Assembly: GCF_004011835.1 (NCBI RefSeq) | Contig: NZ_RKLN01000002.1 | Location: 477,469 to 541,468, forward strand | DNA: 64,000 nucleotides | Direction: 5' to 3' | Source: Rhodococcus spongiicola | Lineage (GTDB): Bacteria; Actinomycetota; Actinomycetes; Mycobacteriales; Mycobacteriaceae | In this document: piece after piece, positions 32,543 through 42,698 of the stretch | Position numbering within the stretch: position 1 is the stretch's first letter | Layout of the letters: every line of letters begins with the position of its first letter | Made by a program: the position numbers and the translations under genes | The notes under the pieces: generated by a model | The model's database searches: none | The model's input: the letters and a program-made list of their open reading frames with translations, nothing else | Told to the model about the DNA's origin: nothing

Positions 32543-33379
32543 ATGAGAAGTTCCTTGTTCAGGCACTGTGCCGCCCCCATCACAGGCGCAGCGCTCATGG
32601 CTGGGACATTCCTGATCGCCGCACCGGCGTCCGCAGCAGACGACCCGGTCACCACGGTGACGAACTACAAAGCGGCGTGCCAGGCGAACAGCATCCTGGA
32701 CGTGACGAAGATCCAGGACACGTCGGTGAGTGTCACCGCCCCGACCCAGGTCGAACCCGGCGAGACCTTCACCTTCCGTATCCAGCCGGGTCCGTCCTCG
32801 TACCCGAACACCAATTCCGGTGCGACGACGCGAAACGTCTCCCGACTCAAGTTCGACTTCATGATCCCGGAGAACTCGACCTTCGTCGAGGCCGCCGTGG
32901 TCGGTTCGGGCATCAACCTCGATAACGTGCCTCCGAGCGTCATCCGCGTCGACGAGACCGGAAACCCGTCCGACACCGGCCAGATCCTGCGTCTGTCCGG
33001 CAACAACGAGGTGATCGGGAACGGGCCGGCGGACAGCGTCGGCACCAGGTCCGAGGGCGGCATCCGCGCGCCGAAACTGCAGCTGAACCTCGACGGTACG
33101 CCGAACGACAACGGTGACAGCTGGTTCCAGTTGCCTGCCGTCGACGTCACGGTCACCGCCGGGGACGCCGGAACATCGATCGAGCCCAAGCTCCGCACGG
33201 AAGGCAACGCAGGCAACTTCAATGCCTACGAGAACTTCAACACCTTCCTCCCGAAGGCGTCGTTCTTCGGAACCCAATGGGCCAACACTCGCTGCGTTCC
33301 CCGCGATTCGGAGACCGACCCGCTCAACGCCGGCGCCGGTCCGCTGGCGACGGTGAATGTCGTTGCTCCGCCCGCGTAG
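32543..33379 (+). CDS. Exported protein of unknown function
   Basis: A 278-residue protein with a classical signal peptide: basic start MRSSLFRHC, hydrophobic core, and cleavage after APASA near residue 31. The mature part is rich in Thr, Ser, Asn and Pro, with beta-strand patterns (VSVTAPTQVEPGETFTFRI, VDVTVTAGDAGTSIEPKL) suggesting an immunoglobulin-like or beta-sandwich fold. Two cysteines, in AACQA near the N-terminus and TRCVP near the C-terminus, could form a disulfide. No enzyme motif is visible. GAGGAG lies 8 bases before the ATG. It is a single gene flanked by a long non-coding region and a strong terminator. I do not recognise the family. Confidence 0.75.
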   Translation: MRSSLFRHCAAPITGAALMAGTFLIAAPASAADDPVTTVTNYKAACQANSILDVTKIQDTSVSVTAPTQVEPGETFTFRIQPGPSSYPNTNSGATTRNVSRLKFDFMIPENSTFVEAAVVGSGINLDNVPPSVIRVDETGNPSDTGQILRLSGNNEVIGNGPADSVGTRSEGGIRAPKLQLNLDGTPNDNGDSWFQLPAVDVTVTAGDAGTSIEPKLRTEGNAGNFNAYENFNTFLPKASFFGTQWANTRCVPRDSETDPLNAGAGPLATVNVVAPPA

Positions 33380-33397
33380 AGGGTAGGGAGGTCATGC

Positions 33398-33431
33398 AGA
33401 CGCTCGGCTGGGGTATCCCAGCCGAGCGTCT
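33398..33431 (+). terminator. Strong hairpin terminator after the exported protein gene
   Basis: A perfect 15-pair stem (33398-33412 with 33417-33431) with a 4-base GTAT loop starts 19 bases after the stop and is followed by TGCG rather than a U-tract. Confidence 0.85.
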
Positions 33432-33564
33432 TGCGTGGACGGCGCCCAGTTGCTGTGTGATGTGTTCGAGGTCTTTTCCGTTCGAAGCGCTTGCTGAACT
33501 TCACGTTTGAGACGTCGCGGTCCGGAAGGAACAGCACCTGGTGGTCGCTTCTTGGCTCGGCCTC

Positions 33565-33645
33565 CGAAGACGACACGCTCGCGAAGGCGACACGCTCCGA
33601 AGGCGACACGCTCCGAAGGCGACACGGTCCGAAGACGACACGGTC
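33565..33645. repeat. Five tandem copies of a 16-base unit
   Basis: Units at 33565-33581 (17 bases), 33582-33597, 33598-33613, 33614-33629 and 33630-33645 all follow the pattern CGAAGRCGACACGSTC. There are no spacers, so this is not a CRISPR array. The unit contains a GACAC core and the array lies in the 330-base non-coding stretch between the terminator and the tRNA-Lys genes. A minisatellite that may vary between strains is the simplest reading. Confidence 0.9.
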
Positions 33646-33715
33646 GCCGCAACCTCTCACATCGAGAGTGTTGCGACGACCGTTTGAATCCGCCTCGCGT
33701 GCGAGGCCTTCTCGG

Positions 33716-33788
33716 TGCGCCCACAGGGACTCGAACCCCGAACCCAGTGATTAAGAGTCACTTGCTCTACCAATTGAGCTATAGGCGC
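33716..33788 (-). tRNA. tRNA-Lys (anticodon CUU), copy 1
   Basis: On the minus strand the acceptor GCGCCTA (33788-33782) pairs with TGGGCGC (33723-33717, one G-U pair), the anticodon loop is CUCUUAA giving CUU, and the T-arm has GTTCGAGTC. The discriminator is A and CCA is not encoded. Length 73. Confidence 0.93.
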
Positions 33789-33814
33789 TCGTTGCGCCGG
33801 CGAGCCAGCCAGCG

Positions 33815-33887
33815 TGCGCCGCCAGGGACTCGAACCCCGAACCCAGTGATTAAGAGTCACTTGCTCTGCCAGTTGAGCTAGCGGCGC
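33815..33887 (-). tRNA. tRNA-Lys (anticodon CUU), copy 2
   Basis: On the minus strand the acceptor GCGCCGC (33887-33881) pairs perfectly with GCGGCGC (33822-33816). The anticodon arm is identical to copy 1, with loop CUCUUAA and anticodon CUU. The discriminator is A and CCA is not encoded. The two copies differ mainly in the acceptor stem and lie 26 bases apart, so they are probably co-transcribed, this one first. Confidence 0.93.
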
Positions 33888-34146
33888 ATTACCTCGCGAG
33901 GTGACCCCGCTCAGTGCGAGGAGAACACTAACGGACCGCCTCGAGCTAACGCAAATCAGTCACGCGACCACCCTCGAGCCGCAGGTGACGATTGGTATTC
34001 GACCGTTCCTTCTGTTTTCGGCACGTGGAACGTGGGTGCTCGTCGACACTGGCATCATGCGGTCGTCGGGATGGTCAGCGATCAGCGGGTGGGGCTTGCC
34101 CTAGAGGTATGGCTCTTTGGTTTGCGCATTGCGGGGTGGGGGGCAG

Positions 34147-35388
34147 ATGGGGATCAGGGGCACTGGGCGTTGGCGTGGGGGCGGCGCAACGGGAAAGCGA
34201 CTGGACGTCCTCGTCGCGGTCGGCGCGGCGGCACTGGGCATGGTGATGCTCGTCACCGCATGCACGATCCCGACGGGCGCGGTAGGTGCCTCCACCGCCG
34301 ACTCCGAGTCCGTTAATGCCAATCCGCTCGTCGCGCTGATCAAGCCCAAGTTCACGACATCGGTCACCGATGGTGCGGTGGGTGTGTCACCGGTGGATCC
34401 GGTCCTCGTCCACGTCGCGGACGGCAGGCTGGCGAACGTGACCCTTCGCAACCTCGAGGGGCGAATTGTGGCGGGCAAGGTCGCCCCGGATGCAGTGACG
34501 TGGAAGAACACGGAGCCACTCGGATACAACCACACGTACACGCTGCATGCCGACGCCTACGGTCTCGGTGGCGCGACATCGACGACCATGTCGTTCACGA
34601 CCAGTGCGCCGGGGAACCTCACCATGCCGTATGTGATGCCCGGCGACGGCAGCGTCGTCGGTATCGGACAGCCTGTCGCGGTCCGGTTCGATGAGAACAT
34701 CCCCGACCGCAACGCTGCCGAGTCCGCTATCGACATCACCACCACCCCGCCCGTCGAAGGAGCCTTCTATTGGCTGAACAACCGTGAGGTGCGTTGGCGT
34801 CCGCAGAACTACTGGGCACCGGGAACCGCGGTGACCGTCGACGTCCGGGTGTCCGGAAGCGATCTCGGTAACGGTCTGTTCGGCCAGGAGGACGTGCACT
34901 CGTCGTTCACGATCGGCGCCCCTGTCGTCATCACCGTCGACGACCACACCAAACAGGTCACAGTCAACGAGTCGGGGCGCGACGTGAAGACGATGGCGAC
35001 GTCGATGGGCAAGGACAGCACGCCGACCGACAACGGTATCTACATCATCGGCGACCGCTTCAGCCACCTCGTCATGGATTCGTCCACATACGGCGTGCCG
35101 GTGAACTCGCCCGACGGTTACCGCACACCGGTCGACTGGGCCACGCGAATGTCCTACAGCGGCATCTTCTTCCACTCCGCGCCGTGGTCGGTGGCGGAGC
35201 AGGGGTACACCAACGTCAGCCATGGGTGCCTAAACCTGAGCCCGTCGAACGCGAAGTGGATCTACGACAACACCAAGCGCGGCGACATCGTAATCGTCGA
35301 GAACACGGTCGGTGCGACGTTGTCCGGCACCGACGGGCTCGGCGACTGGGACATCCCGTGGGAGACCTGGAGCGCAGGGAATGCGTAG
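34147..35388 (+). CDS. L,D-transpeptidase lipoprotein (Ldt, YkuD domain)
   Basis: A 413-residue enzyme that forms 3-3 cross-links in peptidoglycan outside the membrane. The N-terminus is a lipoprotein signal with lipobox LVTAC and lipidated Cys39. Two immunoglobulin-like domains follow (about residues 60-260), then the YkuD catalytic domain with the [12 protein letters not shown] motif, where Cys361 is the nucleophile and His359 assists, and a C-terminal WDIPWETW segment. This is the layout of mycobacterial Ldt proteins; the position next to orn and DUF3618 points to the Rv2518c (LppS/LdtB-group) orthologue. ATG at 34147 follows a purine-rich GGGGTGGGG; an in-frame start ten codons upstream is less likely. 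Carbapenems are known inhibitors of the family. Confidence 0.94.
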   Translation: MGIRGTGRWRGGGATGKRLDVLVAVGAAALGMVMLVTACTIPTGAVGASTADSESVNANPLVALIKPKFTTSVTDGAVGVSPVDPVLVHVADGRLANVTLRNLEGRIVAGKVAPDAVTWKNTEPLGYNHTYTLHADAYGLGGATSTTMSFTTSAPGNLTMPYVMPGDGSVVGIGQPVAVRFDENIPDRNAAESAIDITTTPPVEGAFYWLNNREVRWRPQNYWAPGTAVTVDVRVSGSDLGNGLFGQEDVHSSFTIGAPVVITVDDHTKQVTVNESGRDVKTMATSMGKDSTPTDNGIYIIGDRFSHLVMDSSTYGVPVNSPDGYRTPVDWATRMSYSGIFFHSAPWSVAEQGYTNVSHGCLNLSPSNAKWIYDNTKRGDIVIVENTVGATLSGTDGLGDWDIPWETWSAGNA

Positions 35389-35440
35389 ATGCCGACTATT
35401 CTGGGTATGACCGAATCATCCGAAGAAACGGGAGCTGAGC

Positions 35441-35668
35441 GTGGAAACGGTGGGAGTCGGAGATCTGGTTCAGGCAGCGGGGCACGCGGGCCCGTGGACC
35501 GTCCTCGAGGTCAGACACGGTATGGCGTTGCTCGAGCACGCGGACGGACGTCGGCTCTCGCGCCGAACGACGACGTTGACCGTGGTCCGGAAGGCTGAAC
35601 CCGGGGCTCGCCCTGCCCCCGTCGCGGGCGACACCAGTACCGGGGACGTGCCCACGTTGTTCGACTAG
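35441..35668 (+). CDS. Small hypothetical protein, 75 residues
   Basis: A short protein with GTG start 52 bases after the L,D-transpeptidase gene and GGGAG about 7 bases upstream. The sequence reads like a small SH3-like barrel (VGDLVQAAGHAGPWTVLEVRHGMALLEHADGRR is split across several strands) with a flexible Pro/Ala-rich end closing in VPTLFD. No family recognised. It probably shares the transcript with the transpeptidase, since the first terminator lies after it. A second overlapping frame starting at 35389 is arginine/serine-rich and less plausible. Confidence 0.5.
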   Translation: METVGVGDLVQAAGHAGPWTVLEVRHGMALLEHADGRRLSRRTTTLTVVRKAEPGARPAPVAGDTSTGDVPTLFD

Positions 35669-35746
35669 ACGTCCCGCGGGTCTGTCTCGTCCGTTGGTGT
35701 GGGGTTACGCGGCCCCAGGAGCCTAGTGCCGGGAACGAGGGCAACG

Positions 35747-35779
35747 AGAACGCCCCCCAGCATCGCCGGAGGGCGTTCT
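35747..35779 (+). terminator. Intrinsic terminator after the small gene
   Basis: Nine-pair stem (35747-35755 with 35771-35779) followed by TTTC, the most classical terminator in the window. It also lies 6 bases from the 3' end of the convergent tRNA-His. Confidence 0.8.
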
Positions 35780-35784
35780 TTCGG

Positions 35785-35858
35785 GGTGAGTGACGGGACT
35801 CGAACCCGCGACATCCAGGATCACAACCTGGTGCTCTACCAACTGAACTACACTCACC
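35785..35858 (-). tRNA. tRNA-His (anticodon GUG)
   Basis: On the minus strand the acceptor GTGAGTG (35857-35851) pairs perfectly with CACTCAC (35792-35786). The extra G at position -1 (35858) and the discriminator C (35785) are the identity marks of bacterial tRNA-His. Anticodon loop TTGTGAT gives GUG. CCA is not encoded. Confidence 0.95.
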
Positions 35859-35940
35859 ATCGCATCGCTGCCGGTCGGGACCGGCGGCTTCAGCGAGACA
35901 AATATTAGCCTGACGATCGCCGAAAGGGCCAATCGCCAGG

Positions 35941-36540
35941 TCAGGCGTGTCCCAATTCCTTCGCGACGGCCGCGATCTCGACGCTGGAAGGTCCCGGATC
36001 GGGAACGAATGCGGTCCGTCGGTAGTACCGCAGTTCGCGGATCGACTCCCTGATGTCGACGAGAGCGCGGTGCGCGAGGCCTTTCTCCGGCTGACCGAAG
36101 TAGATGCGCGGGTACCAGCGTCGGCAGAGTTCCTTGATCGAGCTGACGTCGATCATGCGGTAGTGCAGGTGCGCATCCAGTTCGGGCATGTCCCGGGCGA
36201 TGAACCCACGGTCGGTTGCGATCGAGTTGCCTGCGAGCGGCACGGTGCCGGCGACGGGTACGTGGTCGCGGATGTAGTCCAGCACCATGCGCTCTGCCTC
36301 GGCCACGGTCACGGTCGACGCGCGTACCTCATCGGTGAGCCCTGAGCGCATGTGCATCTCGGCCACGACGTCGGGCATTGCCGCCAGTGCGTCGTCGTCG
36401 GCGTGGATCACGATATCCACTCCGTCGCCGAGGATGTTCAGGTCGCTGTCGGTCACCAGTGCGGCAATCTCGATGAGCTTGTCCGAACCGAGCCGAAGGC
36501 CCGTCATTTCACAATCGATCCATACCAGTTTGTCCTGCAC
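35941..36540 (-). CDS. orn: Oligoribonuclease
   Basis: A 199-residue DEDDh 3'-5' exonuclease that degrades 2-5 nucleotide RNAs and the c-di-GMP/c-di-AMP breakdown dinucleotides in the cytoplasm. [10 protein letters not shown] supplies the first Asp and Glu, [22 protein letters not shown] the second Asp region, and [22 protein letters not shown] the His and last Asp. I chose the GTG at 36540, which starts the protein a few residues before VWIDCEMTG as in M. tuberculosis Orn; the frame is open further upstream without similarity, and another GTG lies at 36549. The tRNA-His next to it is also found beside orn in mycobacteria. Confidence 0.95.
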   Translation of the reverse strand: MQDKLVWIDCEMTGLRLGSDKLIEIAALVTDSDLNILGDGVDIVIHADDDALAAMPDVVAEMHMRSGLTDEVRASTVTVAEAERMVLDYIRDHVPVAGTVPLAGNSIATDRGFIARDMPELDAHLHYRMIDVSSIKELCRRWYPRIYFGQPEKGLAHRALVDIRESIRELRYYRRTAFVPDPGPSSVEIAAVAKELGHA

Positions 36541-36765
36541 GACAGACACAGTAGTCAGGACTGATCGGGGAAATGTCAGCAGTGCACAACTTCGCAACGA
36601 ACGCGACAAATCCGGCTGTGCGCGTGCGAATTCCGCCCGCGGTCGTGGACCGGCACCGTCTGCTCGCGAAGCGACCGGGACGAGCACCGAACGACCGCTG
36701 AGATCAGCGGGTTTCGGCGCCCGGTCCCGGTCCTCGCTGTACATCTGGACCCGGGGTGGTCCGGG

Positions 36766-37569
36766 TCAGCCGCCCAGCTTCTTGTAGAACGTCCCGACGA
36801 TGGGTGCGAGGACGGCACGAGGGCTGTACTGCCCGGCAACCGACATGCCCTTGCTGAGGATGCCGGGGACGATCCGCATCTTGTTCTCGGCCAGGGCGTC
36901 GAGCGAGACCTTCGCCACGTGCTCGCTCGAGATCCACAGGAAGTCGGGAACGAGCTTGTCGACGATGGACGCGTCGGCCGGGTCCGGGGTCTCGGTGCGG
37001 ACTGGCCCCGGGGCGAGCAACGTGACATTGACGCCGCTGTCCTTCAGTTCGCCGCGCAGCGACTCGGAGAAGGTGTTCACGAACGCCTTGGTTGCTGCGT
37101 AGGTCGCATTGTTCGGGATGGGCATGTTGCCCGCGGCGGAGCCGACCATGAGGATCGCGCCGGACTTGCGGGCCACCATCCTGGGCAGGACAGCCAACGT
37201 CAGATCGTGCACGGCGACAGCATTGAGCTCGACCTGGTCGCGCTCGTAGCTCGGATCCAGCTCGGTGAGCGGACCGAACGTCGCGATGCCCGCGTTGTTG
37301 CACAGGATCGAGATCTCCCGCTCCGCCAGTTCGGCGACGAGCGGGCCGCGGGCATCGCGGTCGGATAGGTCCGCGGCGCGGACCTCGACCTCCACGCCGT
37401 GCTTCTCACGTAGCTCTGCAGCGAGTTTTTCCATCACCTCACCGCGGCGAGCTACGAGGATCAGCGAGTGTCCGCGCGCGGCCAGTTCGGCGGCAAGCGC
37501 CTCGCCTATACCGGAGGAAGCGCCGGTCACGACCGCGCGGGCGTCAGGGTTGGGATTCGGCAGACTCAC
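36766..37569 (-). CDS. cmrA: Mycolate beta-ketoester reductase CmrA-like short-chain dehydrogenase
   Basis: A 267-residue short-chain dehydrogenase with the NAD(P) motif VVTGASSGIGEALA near residue 11, NNAG in ILCNNAGIATFG near 90, the active Ser in MVGSAAGNMP and the YAATKAF catalytic Tyr/Lys near 157. It is the positional and architectural match to Rv2509/NCgl2385, which reduce the beta-keto group of freshly condensed mycolates to the mature beta-hydroxy form. The GTG at 37569 gives the expected length; the upstream open frame lies over the neighbouring flavoenzyme gene. The assignment as mycolate reductase rests on the conserved place next to orn plus the family; a general short-chain dehydrogenase is the fallback. 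Confidence 0.8.
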   Translation of the reverse strand: MSLPNPNPDARAVVTGASSGIGEALAAELAARGHSLILVARRGEVMEKLAAELREKHGVEVEVRAADLSDRDARGPLVAELAEREISILCNNAGIATFGPLTELDPSYERDQVELNAVAVHDLTLAVLPRMVARKSGAILMVGSAAGNMPIPNNATYAATKAFVNTFSESLRGELKDSGVNVTLLAPGPVRTETPDPADASIVDKLVPDFLWISSEHVAKVSLDALAENKMRIVPGILSKGMSVAGQYSPRAVLAPIVGTFYKKLGG

Positions 37570-37613
37570 GACTGTGAAGCGTAGCGGGTCATGGGAAACG
37601 TGGTGGTCATGCG

Positions 37614-39671
<2,058 letters not shown>

Positions 39672-39688
39672 TTACCGTGGGAACGTCG

Positions 39689-40228
39689 TCAGTGCTGTTT
39701 GCCGAGGGTGGCCAGCACTTCGTTGCACCAGTCGACGAATCCTCCCTCGACGAGGATGCCGCCACGAAGGACGAGGTACTGGTGCAGGGTCCGGCCGGTA
39801 CGGTGCCGGGGCTCGGGGAAGTCATGCCGTTCGATGCGGCGGTACAGGTCGAGGCGCGCGGCATGTTCGTCGCGGTGCCGACGCACCTCGGCGAGCAGTG
39901 AGGCCACGTCCCCGTTCGCGACGCCGCGGATCTTCACGGCGAGTTCGTTGCGCAGCGGCCCGGGTTGGGTGGGCTCAGCGATCCAGCGGGCCAGTTCGGC
40001 CCGTCCCGCGCTCGAGACGCGGTACACCTTCTTGTCCGGGCGACCGTCCTGTGCGATCGATTCGCCCGTGACCCAGCCCGCATCGTCCATCCGCTTGAGT
40101 ACGCGGTAGATCTGCTGGTGGGTGGCGCTCCAGAAGAAGCCGATCGACCTGTCGAACCGGCGCGCGAGTTCGTACCCTGAGCCCGACTGTTCGCTGAGGG
40201 ACACGAGGATCGCGTGTTCGAGTGCCAC
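39689..40228 (-). CDS. PadR family transcriptional regulator
   Basis: A 179-residue PadR repressor. The winged helix-turn-helix is at the N-terminus: HAILVSLSEQSGSGYELARRFDRSIGFF is split over helices 1-3, followed by QIYRVLKRMDDAGWVTG and the wing KKVYRVSSAGRAELARW. A C-terminal Vir_act_alpha_C-type helical domain (residues about 95-170) makes the dimer. GTG start. It lies upstream of fadH in the same direction (45 bases apart) and is divergent from an MFS permease gene; the tandem TTGCATAC elements just upstream of its start are likely its operator, so it may control itself, the permease and the flavoenzyme. Confidence 0.9.
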   Translation of the reverse strand: MALEHAILVSLSEQSGSGYELARRFDRSIGFFWSATHQQIYRVLKRMDDAGWVTGESIAQDGRPDKKVYRVSSAGRAELARWIAEPTQPGPLRNELAVKIRGVANGDVASLLAEVRRHRDEHAARLDLYRRIERHDFPEPRHRTGRTLHQYLVLRGGILVEGGFVDWCNEVLATLGKQH

Positions 40229-40240
40229 GACTCATATCTT

Positions 40241-40265
40241 GTATGCAACAGGGTGAGTATGCAAC
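40241..40265. promoter_or_regulatory. Candidate PadR operator: tandem GTATGCAAC
   Basis: GTATGCAAC occurs exactly at 40241-40249 and again at 40257-40265, 16 bases apart, beginning 12 bases upstream of the PadR start and about 70 bases before the divergent permease gene. The first copy lies in the near-palindrome TTGTATGCAA. Placement and repetition suggest autoregulation. Confidence 0.5.
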
Positions 40266-40333
40266 CCGGTGCTTAATGAAGTCGGTGTGTTGTGGCCGCA
40301 GGTCGACGGCGCGCGCGATTAGGCTCGGGAGCC

Positions 40334-41680
40334 ATGAGCGCCGGCGTGGCGGGGGAGGCGGGCATCGGTCAGGCGGCGACACGACGCCAGATCGTGGCAT
40401 GGGGCCTGTGGGACTGGGGTGGGGCGGCGTTCAACGCCGTCATCCTCACGTTCGTGTTCTCCGTTTACCTCACCGACGCGGTCGGGGACGACCTGCCCGG
40501 TTCGGTGTCGGCGAGCACGTGGCTGGGATGGTCTCTCGGCATCGCCGGGTTCTTCATCGCGGTACTCGCGCCGGTGAGCGGACAGCGTTTCGATGCGACG
40601 GGTCGGCGCAAACGCTCGCTCGCCGTCCTGACGTTCCTGACGGTCGCCGCGATGGCGGGCATGTTCTTCGTCGTCGACGACTACCACTACCTCTGGCTCG
40701 GCCTGGTCCTGTTGGGCTTCGCGTCGGTGATCTTCGAACTTGCCCAAGTGCCGTACAACGCCATGCTGCGCCAGGTCTCGACGCCGGAGACGGTCGGCCG
40801 GGTGTCGGGGTTCGGCTGGGCGATGGGCTATTTCGGTGGCATCGTGCTGCTGCTCGTGTGCTACTTCGGGTTCATCTCCGGAGACGGCGACACCCGTGGC
40901 TTCCTCGGGTTGACCACCGAGGGCGGTCTCAACGTCCGGATGGTCGCCCTACTCGCGGCCGTGTGGCTCGCGGTGTTCGCAATTCCTGTGCTGCTGATGG
41001 TGCCCGAAGTGCCACGCACCTCGGCCGATCCGGGTGCGGACACAGGGGGCTTCCTCGAGTCCTACCGGGTGTTGTGGCGGGACCTGCGTGAGTTGTGGGC
41101 CGTCGATCGCCGCATTGTGCGGTTCCTCATCGCGAGTGCCTTGTTCCGCGACGGGTTGGCCGGTGTCTTCACCTTCGGAGCGGTGCTCGCCGTCAACGTG
41201 TACGGGCTCGCGTCCGACAGCGTCCTGCTCTTCGGTGTCGCGGCGAACGTCGTCGCCGCGCTGGGGGCAATGGTCGGCGGACGCGTCGACGACCGGACTG
41301 GTCCGAAGCCCGTGATTGTCGGGTCGCTGGTCGCGATGATCGTCGTCGGCATCGTGCTGCTGGCGATCTCCGGTCCAGCGTTGTTCTGGATCTTCGGGCT
41401 GCTGCTGTCGCTGTTCGTCGGGCCGGTGCAGTCCTCGGCCCGCAGTTTCCTCACCCGAATCACCCCGCCCGGGCGTGAAGGCCAAATGTTCGGTCTCTAC
41501 GCCACCACGGGCCGTGCGGTGTCCTTTCTTGCTCCGACGCTGTTCGGCTTCTTCGCGTGGTGGCTCGGCGCCGACCGGGCGGGGATCGTGGGGCTGCTCG
41601 TGGTCCTGGGTGTCGGGCTCGCGGCACTGCTGTCGGTACAGGCGCCGACGCGCAGTGCGGCCGGCTCCCTCCCGAGCTGA
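40334..41680 (+). CDS. MFS permease, UMF1/Atg22-like family
   Basis: A 448-residue integral membrane protein with about twelve segments. The opening IVAWGLWDWGGAAFNAVILTFVFSVYL, split over the first helix, and VPYNAMLRQVSTPETVGRVSGFGWAMGYFGG, again split over two helices, are typical of the UMF1/Atg22-like branch of the major facilitators. The substrate is unknown. ATG at 40334 is chosen because the short upstream extension is arginine-rich and unlike the family. It is divergent from the PadR gene and probably controlled by it. The stop lies 8 bases from the convergent hydrolase gene. Confidence 0.82.
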   Translation: MSAGVAGEAGIGQAATRRQIVAWGLWDWGGAAFNAVILTFVFSVYLTDAVGDDLPGSVSASTWLGWSLGIAGFFIAVLAPVSGQRFDATGRRKRSLAVLTFLTVAAMAGMFFVVDDYHYLWLGLVLLGFASVIFELAQVPYNAMLRQVSTPETVGRVSGFGWAMGYFGGIVLLLVCYFGFISGDGDTRGFLGLTTEGGLNVRMVALLAAVWLAVFAIPVLLMVPEVPRTSADPGADTGGFLESYRVLWRDLRELWAVDRRIVRFLIASALFRDGLAGVFTFGAVLAVNVYGLASDSVLLFGVAANVVAALGAMVGGRVDDRTGPKPVIVGSLVAMIVVGIVLLAISGPALFWIFGLLLSLFVGPVQSSARSFLTRITPPGREGQMFGLYATTGRAVSFLAPTLFGFFAWWLGADRAGIVGLLVVLGVGLAALLSVQAPTRSAAGSLPS

Positions 41681-41688
41681 CCGATGCG

Positions 41689-42534
41689 TCAGGCGACCGT
41701 TGCGTGCGCGAGGATCGCGTCGGTCAGTGCGTCCGGGTTCTCCTCTGGAATCCAGTGGCTAGCACCGTCGAGGACGACGAAACGGTATGGTGCATCGACG
41801 AACTCGCCGCACCGCTTGGCAGCGGCCGGGCCGAGTGCCGGATCCGAAGTGCTCCACACGTACGTCGTCGGCACCCGTACGGGCGGCAGGTTCTCGGACT
41901 CCTGGACCATGGCGCGGTACCAATGCAACGCAGCTGTCAGCGCCCCGGGCTCGGACAGGAGTCGCACGTGCTCGTCGACAAGCTCGGGGTCGACCCCTTT
42001 GCCGAACATCGCTCGCAGTCGCCGCGAGTCGTCCTCCAGCAAGACAGCTTCTGCCTTGCCCTCCTGTCGGAGCAGGCCGATGTAGCTGGAGCGGCGCTGT
42101 TGGTCTTCGTCCTCGCGTAGGGCCCATCCGAACGCCGCCGGATGCGGGACCGACACAGCGGTCAGGCTGCGGAGTCGGTCCGGATGACGTCCGGCGACCT
42201 CCCAGGCGACGGCTGCGCCCCAGTCGTGGCCCACCAGGTGCGCCGTGTCCAGGTCGTAGGCGTCGAGTAGTCCGATGACATCTTCGACGAGGCGATCAGC
42301 TCGGTAGTCCTCGATGGCCGGCGGCCGCGCGCCGGGCGAATAGCCGCGCTGATTCGGGGCGATGACCCGCATCCGGGCGTCGACCAGCCGCGGCGTGACC
42401 AGCCGCCACGCCGCCGAACTCTCGGGAAACCCGTGCAGGAGTACGACCGGGGTTCCGTCGGCCGGTCCTGAAGTCGCGACGTCGAAGGTCAGTTCGCCCA
42501 GGTGAACTCGGTCGATCCGTGCATCCGTAGTCAT
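41689..42534 (-). CDS. Alpha/beta hydrolase, epoxide hydrolase-like
   Basis: A 281-residue alpha/beta-hydrolase. The oxyanion motif HGFPESSAAW near residue 33 and the nucleophile elbow VGHDWGAAVAWE near 100, with Asp as nucleophile, are those of soluble epoxide hydrolases and haloalkane dehalogenases. A cap domain follows (about 135-210), then YVWSTSDPALG with the acidic residue and GASHWIPEE with the catalytic His. Asp-type elbow plus HGFPES favours epoxide hydrolase; the cap tyrosines cannot be confirmed by eye. It is the last ordinary gene before the accessory island on its right. Confidence 0.85.
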   Translation of the reverse strand: MTTDARIDRVHLGELTFDVATSGPADGTPVVLLHGFPESSAAWRLVTPRLVDARMRVIAPNQRGYSPGARPPAIEDYRADRLVEDVIGLLDAYDLDTAHLVGHDWGAAVAWEVAGRHPDRLRSLTAVSVPHPAAFGWALREDEDQQRRSSYIGLLRQEGKAEAVLLEDDSRRLRAMFGKGVDPELVDEHVRLLSEPGALTAALHWYRAMVQESENLPPVRVPTTYVWSTSDPALGPAAAKRCGEFVDAPYRFVVLDGASHWIPEENPDALTDAILAHATVA

Positions 42535-42610
42535 GCGGTCACCGTAGCGGAATCAACCCGGTGAGAACAGGAAGAGATCTTTGGCGCGACTAGCGGAGAC
42601 ATCTTTGACG

Positions 42611-42650
42611 TTCCATGGTTTGCTCATTGGTCGGCGTACACCTCGGGGAG
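42611..42650 (+). promoter_or_regulatory. Conserved upstream element 1 of the DUF4185 genes
   Basis: A block of about 35-40 bases (TTCCATGGTTTGCTCATTGG followed by TCGGCG and ACCTCGGGGA) that recurs, nearly unchanged, upstream of all three paralogues at 42611, 44503 and 46352. It lies 50-90 bases before the chosen start. It may be part of a shared 5' leader or promoter, or the remains of an older longer N-terminus, since the frame is open through it. Confidence 0.6.
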
Positions 42651-42698
42651 GAACACGTGCACTCGCCTCCTCCACGAGTGATGGGAAGGGCACAGTTT

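Noticed and set aside
33565-33645. CRISPR-like repeats
   Set aside because: Units of 16 bases follow each other without spacers and no cas gene is present.
35389-35598. An overlapping 69-codon frame just after the L,D-transpeptidase gene
   Set aside because: Gly/Ser/Arg-rich shadow of the more protein-like frame at 35441-35668.
42615-42698. A longer N-terminus for the DUF4185 proteins starting at the first in-frame ATG (MVCSL)
   Set aside because: It would place about 28 residues before the signal peptide, has no ribosome site, and the GTG after GGGAAGG gives a standard signal sequence in all three copies.
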